DNA from: Ectocarpus siliculosus
Lineage: Eukaryota > Sar > Phaeophyceae > Ectocarpales > Ectocarpaceae
Length of the DNA: 64,000 nucleotides
Reading direction: 5' to 3'
Assembly: GCA_000310025.1 (NCBI GenBank)
Contig: FN648443.1
Span: 35,047-99,046 of the forward strand
The position numbers and the translations under genes were made by a program. Shown piece after piece: positions 60,137 to 64,000 of the stretch. Within the stretch, counting starts at the first letter, position 1. Every line of letters starts with the position of its first letter. Under the pieces are notes generated by a model. That model did no database searches. It saw only the letters and a list, made by a program, of their open reading frames with translations, and was not told the DNA's origin.

Positions 60137-60849
60137 AGGTTGTGCGAATCCTCACGCCCTCTCGTGCATCTGAGGACGAGCTACACGCGCTTCTCTTTAG
60201 AAGACTACGATGAAGGTCTGGTCGTACCATACTGGTGGTTCACACTTCGATGTCGGGGGTGCATGTGTACTGTATGCACGTCGAAAAAAAAAAAAAAAAA
60301 AAAAAAAAGAAAAGAAAAAAAAAAAAAAAGAAAAAAAAAAAGAAAAGAAAAAAAAAAAAAAAAAAATCGAAGCCCTTCTTGGCACGGATCTACATGTGTA
60401 CATATATACTGAAGTATGTATTCTGCGGACACTAACAGAATGCGTGCCCACAACAACCAACCATGGCTATCTGGTGTTTCATGTTGCCGCTCTATTGATA
60501 AAGGCCTGCCGCTGTTGCCCGGTCCTCACATCGTACGTCATACCTTACGAAACATCATGAATGATTGGTGGCATACATATGTACGTAGCCCGTCCATAGT
60601 TCCCTCCATCTGTAGTGGCAGCTGCGGCAACACACACGCACAGCTTGTTGTTGTCCGTGACTACGGTTACACCTTCTGGCTGTTACCGCGGTGTGGTCAT
60701 TTCACCGATGCCCGCTGCACACTCACATACAGTTGAAGGGTTGTCTACTGCATATTTTCCCACAATACCCTCACTAATACTGAAGCCTTTGAGAAAATAC
60801 TTCGGATGTACTCCCACACGCACCGATGAGGTTGTTAGTCTATGCCTCA
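60041..60849. other. Homopolymer and simple-repeat region, no gene
   Basis: Contains poly-A at 60074-60091, a TTG run at 60105-60137 and an A/G-only stretch at 60283-60366, then single-copy DNA leading into the satellite. Lys-rich or Phe-rich ORFs here are translations of the poly-A. Confidence 0.7.
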
Positions 60850-63045
60850 CCGCTCCGCTGTTGGCTGTTACATTCTGGTGTCGGACCGTCGGTAGATTTG
60901 TTTGTCACAAATGTTGGCTGTTACACGCCATTGTGTAGCCATCATTGCACAAGCAGTTGCCTCATGACGAAATCCCTGCGAGACACGCCGATGTTTTGCC
61001 CGCAGCAGATTCTGCCTTTAGCATACGCCGATATGCCTTGCGACCCGTCAGTAGATTTGTTTGTCACAAATGTTGGCTGTTACACGTCTTTGTATAGCCA
61101 TCATATCACAAGCAGTTGCATCATGACGAAATCCCTGCGAGACACGCCGATGTTTTGCCCGCAGCAGACTCTCTCTGCCTTTAGCATACGCCGATATGCT
61201 TGCGACGTCGGTAGATTTGTTTGTCACAAATGTTGGCTGTTACACGCTATTGTGTAGCCATCATGCACAAGCAGTTGCCTCATGACGAAATTCCTGCAAG
61301 ACACGCCGATGTTTTGCCCGCAGCAGACTCTGCCTTTAGCATACGCCGATATGCTTGCGACCGTCGGTAGATTTGTTTGTCACAAATGTTGGCTGTTACA
61401 CGTCTTTGTATAGCCATCATTGCACAAGCAGTTGCCTCATGACGAAATCCCTGCGAGACACGCCGATGTTTTGCCCGCAGCAGACTCTGCCTATAGCATA
61501 CGCCGATATGCTTGCGACCGTCAGTAGATTTGTTTGTCACAAATGTTGGCTGTTACACGTCTTTGTATAGCCATCATTGCACAAGCAGTTGGCCTCATGA
61601 CAAAATCCCTGCGAGACACGCCGATGTTTTGCCCGCAGCAGACTCTGCCTTTAGCATACGCCGATATGCTTGCGACCGTCAGTAGATTTGTTTGTCACAA
61701 ATGTTGGCTGTTACACGTCTTTGTATAGCCATCATTTCACAAGCAGTTGCCTCATGACGAAATCCCTGCGAGACACGCCGATGTTTTGCCCGCAGCAGAC
61801 TCTGCCTATAGCATACGCCGATATGCTTGCGACCGTCAGTAGATTTGTTTGTCACAAATGTTGGCTGTTACACGCCTTTGTATAGCCATCATTGCACAAG
61901 CAGTTGCCTCATGACGAAATCCCTGCGAGACACGCCGATGTTTTGCCCGCAGCAGACTCTGCCTTTAGCATACGCCGATATGCTTGCGACCGTCGGTAGA
62001 TTTGTTTGTCACAAATGTTGGCTGTTACACGCTTTTGTGTAGCCATCATTTCACAAGCAGTTGCCTCATGACGAAATCCCTGCGAGACACGCCGATGTTT
62101 TGCCCGCAGCAGACTCTGCCTATAGCATACGCCGATATGCTTGCGACCGTCAGTAGATTTGTTTGTCACAAATGTTGGCTGTTACACGCCTTTGTATAGC
62201 CATCATTGCACAAGCAGTTGCCTCATGACGAAATCCCTGCGAGACACGCCGATGTTTTGCCCGCAGCAGACTCTGCCTTTAGCATACGCCGATATGCTTG
62301 CGACCGTCGGTAGATTTGTTTGTCACAAATGTTGGCTGTTACACGCTATTGTGTAGCCATCATTTCACAAGCAGTTGCCTCATGACGAAATCCCTGCGAG
62401 ACACGCCGATGTTTTGCCCGCAGCAGACTCTGCCTATAGCATACGCCGATATGCTTGCGACCGTCAGTAGATTTGTTTGTCACAAATGTTGGCTGTTACA
62501 CGCCTTTGTATAGCCATCATTGCACAAGCAGTTGCCTCATGACGAAATCCCTGCGAGACACGCCGATGTTTTGCCCGCAGCAGACTCTGCCTTTAGCATA
62601 CGCCGATATGCTTGCGACCGTCAGTAGATTTGTTTGTCACAAATGTTGGCTGTTACACGTCTTTGTATAGCCATCATTTCACAAGCAGTTGCATCATGAC
62701 GAAATCCCTGCGAGACACGCCGATGTTTTGCCCGCAGCAGACTCTGCCTATAGCATACGCCGATATGCTTGCGACCGTCGGTAGATTTGTTTGTCACAAA
62801 TGTTGGCTGTTACACGCTATTGTGTCGCCATCGTGCACAAGCAGTTGCTTCATGACGAAATCCCTGCAAGACACGCCGATGTTTTGCCCGCAGCAGACTC
62901 TGCCTTTAGCACACGCCGATATGCTTGCGACCGTCGGTAGATTTGTTTGTCACAAATGTTGGCTGTTACACGCCTTTGTATCGCCATCATTGCACAAGCA
63001 GTGCCTCATGACGAACTCCCTGCGAGACACGCTGGTGTGGTTTCT
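60850..63045 (+). repeat. 157-bp satellite array, about 14 units
   Basis: 'gtagatttgtttgtcacaaa' recurs every 157-159 bp from about 60890 to 62936. Each unit also has 'acacgccgatgttttgcccg' and 'gcatacgccgatatgcttgc'. 157 is not a multiple of three, so the frame rotates and the 71-aa ORFs in each unit are repeat translations. Variants alternate from unit to unit. Confidence 0.95.
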
Positions 63046-63054
63046 TTAGTTAGA

Positions 63055-63075
63055 GTCCCCCCCCCCCCCCCCCCT
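63055..63075. repeat. Poly-C tract
   Basis: About 18 C at the right edge of the satellite, just before unique sequence. Confidence 0.9.
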
Positions 63076-63089
63076 TGGGGGCTGTTACC

Positions 63090-63381
63090 CACCGTTAGAG
63101 GTGACGGCTGGCACGGATGTGGTTATTCATCGTCTCACAGCTGCTGTCGCTGTGATGAATTGGTGTCGTTGCGGCACGCCGCTGCGGATGTCCTGCCGCT
63201 ACGTCCCATTGGCTGTACACGCGTTGTACCACCTACGCCAGTACAATTACGTCATCGCCCCACTTGCGAAAAATGCAAGGCCGCGGGCAGGAACGCCAAC
63301 CACAATCACAAGACTTGTGCGTTCTCCATATGCTCCAAATGTCGGCGTGCCGGACACCGGTCCAACGGTTGCCCTTATTAG
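63090..63381 (+). CDS. Zinc-knuckle C-terminal ORF, partial
   Basis: The frame ends TCEKCKAAGRNANHNHKTCA followed by FSICSKCRRAGHRSNGCPY and TAG. The last motif is an exact CX2CX4HX4C zinc knuckle (C-SK-C-RRAG-H-RSNG-C). An earlier CX2CX10HX2C set sits before it. Knuckle pairs of this kind end gag proteins and some MULE-type transposases. The upstream part runs into satellite and poly-C, so the true start is unknown; probably the tail of a transposon protein. Confidence 0.45.
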
Positions 63382-63952
63382 TTGCGTAGGCTCTGCATTC
63401 CGTCTTCCCGCCCCGAGTAGGTGTGGGCAGTGAGGGGGGCCGGGCGCCTTTTGTTAGCTCGTTGCTGGGTTCCCTCAGGCTTTGAGGATCTTTCCTTTTG
63501 TTGACACGAATTATTCTGAGGTTGTCGTTCGTTTTAGCGTTGCACTTATCGCCGGCAGCCGCGTGGGAGGTGTCCCTCCCACCTAGGGAATGTCTTGATT
63601 CATGTAGCTTGTGCTTCATACATATACTACTATTGCCCGTTCGGCCGCACCCTTTTCGTTTTGGGTTTGGTGGGTTCCAGACCATCGACTTTCTCTGTAC
63701 GGTTGGCAGCTCTAGCAAAGGCGCTGCTGGGGGTAGCTTGACTGCCCCGGGCACACGGGACGAGGTGTCAGGAGGTGGAGCCTGGAGGGTAATCCTTCGG
63801 GGCCACAAATATGAGCGACCTGTTGGGACCGGCCCAGTTACAAGGCAGCAACGGGGCGGCGGCGTCGGCGGTGGAGTAGCGGGCGGCACAACACACGAGC
63901 CTGTTGATCGCGGGAAAAGTACTCGCTCCGGGAGAACTGGAGGATTGCAGTC
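63382..63952. other. No supported gene
   Basis: Long ORFs exist on both strands but none has a recognisable domain. Confidence 0.35.
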
Positions 63953-64000
63953 ATGGCGATTCTGGTGAACGTGGAATTGCCGCAGAGGAGCAAGGGCGAG
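63953..64000 (+). CDS. Possible start of an ORF leaving the window
   Basis: ATG in 'cagtcatggcg' opens a frame (MAILVNVELPQRSKGE) that runs off the end. Too short to judge. Confidence 0.2.
   Translation, partial: MAILVNVELPQRSKGE

Noticed and set aside
60235-60435. Lys-rich and Phe-rich ORFs
   Set aside because: Direct translations of A/G homopolymer sequence.
61355-62670. Series of 71-aa ORFs (MRPSVDLFVTNVG...) resembling a repeat protein family
   Set aside because: The ORFs repeat every 157 bp in rotating frames because the DNA is a satellite. There is no sign of codon-level conservation.

Overview
This is intron-rich eukaryotic nuclear DNA. Coding exons are short with GT..AG borders, two satellite arrays and many transposon remnants are present, and there are three 100-base N gaps (8198-8297, 27185-27284, 45726-45825). 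The Ty1/copia polymerase style and the fused seven-transmembrane/RGS genes suggest a stramenopile, possibly a brown alga. That is inference from gene style only; the species cannot be read from the window.

The main content is a segmental duplication of about 20 kb: unit 1 at 1-19949 and unit 2 at 39003-58465. Each unit holds two tail-to-tail genes for the same kind of protein, a 7TM membrane domain followed by a cytosolic RGS (regulator of G-protein signalling) domain. Gene A (147-7678, +) and gene C (11660-17790, -) lie in unit 1. Gene B (37092-45267, +) and gene D (55516-58982, -) lie in unit 2. I placed exon borders by comparing the four copies and checking that splice phases agree. Every copy is damaged or incomplete in this window: A and B share an in-frame TAA in exon 12; B has a frameshifted exon 1 and has lost exons 6-7; C has a TAG in exon 3 and no recognisable exon 1; D is cut inside exon 3.

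The two units differ most at their centre. The 6.0 kb at 11050-17084 in unit 1 is replaced in unit 2 by a 7013-bp Ty1/copia retrotransposon (48503-55515, - strand) with two 321-bp LTRs and no target-site duplication. This element removed most of gene D. It is itself dead: pol has three in-frame stops, all TAG, and gag is frameshifted.

The single-copy stretch 19950-39002 holds weakly supported gene fragments (20753-20902, 24585-25845, 26148-26444), a family of 280-bp C/T-rich repeats, a decayed Helitron fragment (about 28030-28631), two nested LTR-like repeat families (29115-30042 and 36779-37065) and a 110-128 bp satellite (31200-35720) that becomes more regular towards its right end. Right of unit 2 lie an Ala-rich 287-aa ORF head-to-head with gene D (59177-60040), homopolymer tracts, a 157-bp satellite with a dimeric higher-order pattern (60850-63045) and a zinc-knuckle ORF (about 63090-63381).
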